6,002 bases of DNA, taken from positions 1 to 6,002 of the forward strand of contig JAQUCQ010000214.1 in NCBI GenBank assembly GCA_028686145.1, written 5' to 3'. Made by a program: the position numbers and the translations under genes. Source of the stretch: Desulfuromonadaceae bacterium (lineage in GTDB: Bacteria; Desulfobacterota; Desulfuromonadia; Geobacterales; Pseudopelobacteraceae). Positions 5,671 to 6,002 of the stretch are shown piece after piece. Each line of letters opens with the position of its first letter. Positions within the stretch are counted from its first letter, which is position 1. A model generated the notes under the pieces. The model was not told where the DNA came from, ran no database searches, and saw only the letters and a list, made by a program, of their open reading frames with translations.

Positions 5671-6002
5671 TTATTCTTTTGCGGAGGAAGCAAGGCGGAA
5701 GCCAAAGCTGAAATGGTAGCTGTATTCCGGATTATCCCTGAGGCGAAAGGTAACCTGAGCATCCTTGGCGTTATTGAACCACGAACCGCCTCGAAGCACA
5801 CGTTTGTCGTTACACTTCGGTCCTTGAGGATTATGTTTGGGGCTCGTTTTATAGTAATCACAGAGGTAGCAGTCGTTGACCCATTCCCACACATTACCGC
5901 TCATATCATAAATTCCGAGGCCATTGGCCTGCTTTGTTCCAACTTTATGTGGGGTTCTTCCGGAGTTTTTGCCATACCATGCGACAGCCCCCACATCGTT
6001 GC
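5671..6002 (-). CDS. C-terminal part of a SUMF1/FGE-fold protein (partial, cut by the right edge)
   Basis: The frame runs off the right edge, leaving about 110 C-terminal residues. It shows the family's hallmark order: NDVGAVAWYGKNSG, then HKVGTKQANGLGIYDMSG, then NVWEWVND, then RVLRGGSW and a final GFRLASS. True formylglycine-generating enzymes have a Cys pair shortly after GGS[YW]; here that region reads FNNAKDAQVTF, with no cysteine. It is therefore unlikely to convert sulfatase cysteines and belongs to the broad SUMF1-domain group, which includes accessory proteins of redox enzymes (NirV-like) and others of unknown role. A CxxC (CYLC) sits after NVWEWVND and another Cys follows in GPKCND. 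It lies 81 bases upstream of the barrel gene on the same strand, so it may belong to the same transcript. Its N-terminus, and any signal peptide, is outside the window. Confidence 0.88.
   Translation of the reverse strand, partial: NDVGAVAWYGKNSGRTPHKVGTKQANGLGIYDMSGNVWEWVNDCYLCDYYKTSPKHNPQGPKCNDKRVLRGGSWFNNAKDAQVTFRLRDNPEYSYHFSFGFRLASSAKE

Noticed and set aside
5671..5994. GTG at 5994 as a true start of the SUMF1-like gene
   Set aside because: The frame continues past it to the window edge as N-D-V-G, part of the family's conserved NDVGxVAWY segment, so the real start lies outside the window.
1..6002. CRISPR array, tRNA, rRNA, insertion sequence or prophage
   Set aside because: No regularly spaced repeats, tRNA cloverleaf, transposase motif or phage gene was found on either strand.

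Overview
The window looks like a chromosomal segment of a Geobacter-type bacterium (Desulfuromonadota). The reasons are a five-heme c-type cytochrome encoded directly behind a beta-barrel outer-membrane protein, a CLTGT-type RlmN, and mixed GC with Shine-Dalgarno-led genes. The assignment is inferred from gene content, not from a database search.

Left edge (2-334, + strand): the last 87 codons of a gene entering from outside the window, probably a DEAD-box RNA helicase with a basic Gly/Arg/Lys-rich tail. It is closed by a perfect 20-bp hairpin terminator. Next (521-1459, + strand) is an isolated gene for a membrane-anchored putative zinc peptidase (HEFLH motif). Its arginine codons and AT content differ sharply from its neighbours, which suggests acquisition by transfer. 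Nested inverted repeats (1515-1571) separate it from the convergent rlmN.

Middle (1560-3561, - strand): mtgA (monofunctional peptidoglycan glycosyltransferase) followed by rlmN (23S rRNA/tRNA adenine-C2 methyltransferase). mtgA appears to carry a one-base frameshift after codon 239. The -1 frame continues with a natural-looking C-terminus and a Pro/Glu-rich tail whose stop overlaps the rlmN start as ATGA.

Right part (3683-6002, - strand): an envelope/redox group transcribed leftwards. It consists of the end of a SUMF1/FGE-fold protein cut by the window edge, a 446-residue beta-barrel outer-membrane protein with a TTG start and strong Shine-Dalgarno, and a 146-residue exported pentaheme cytochrome whose start lies inside the 3' end of the barrel gene. 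A GC-rich hairpin with a T-rich run closes the group upstream of mtgA. The barrel and cytochrome pair is the most interesting module: it may be a minimal porin-cytochrome electron conduit, or part of one. No tRNA, rRNA, CRISPR array, insertion sequence or phage gene was seen.
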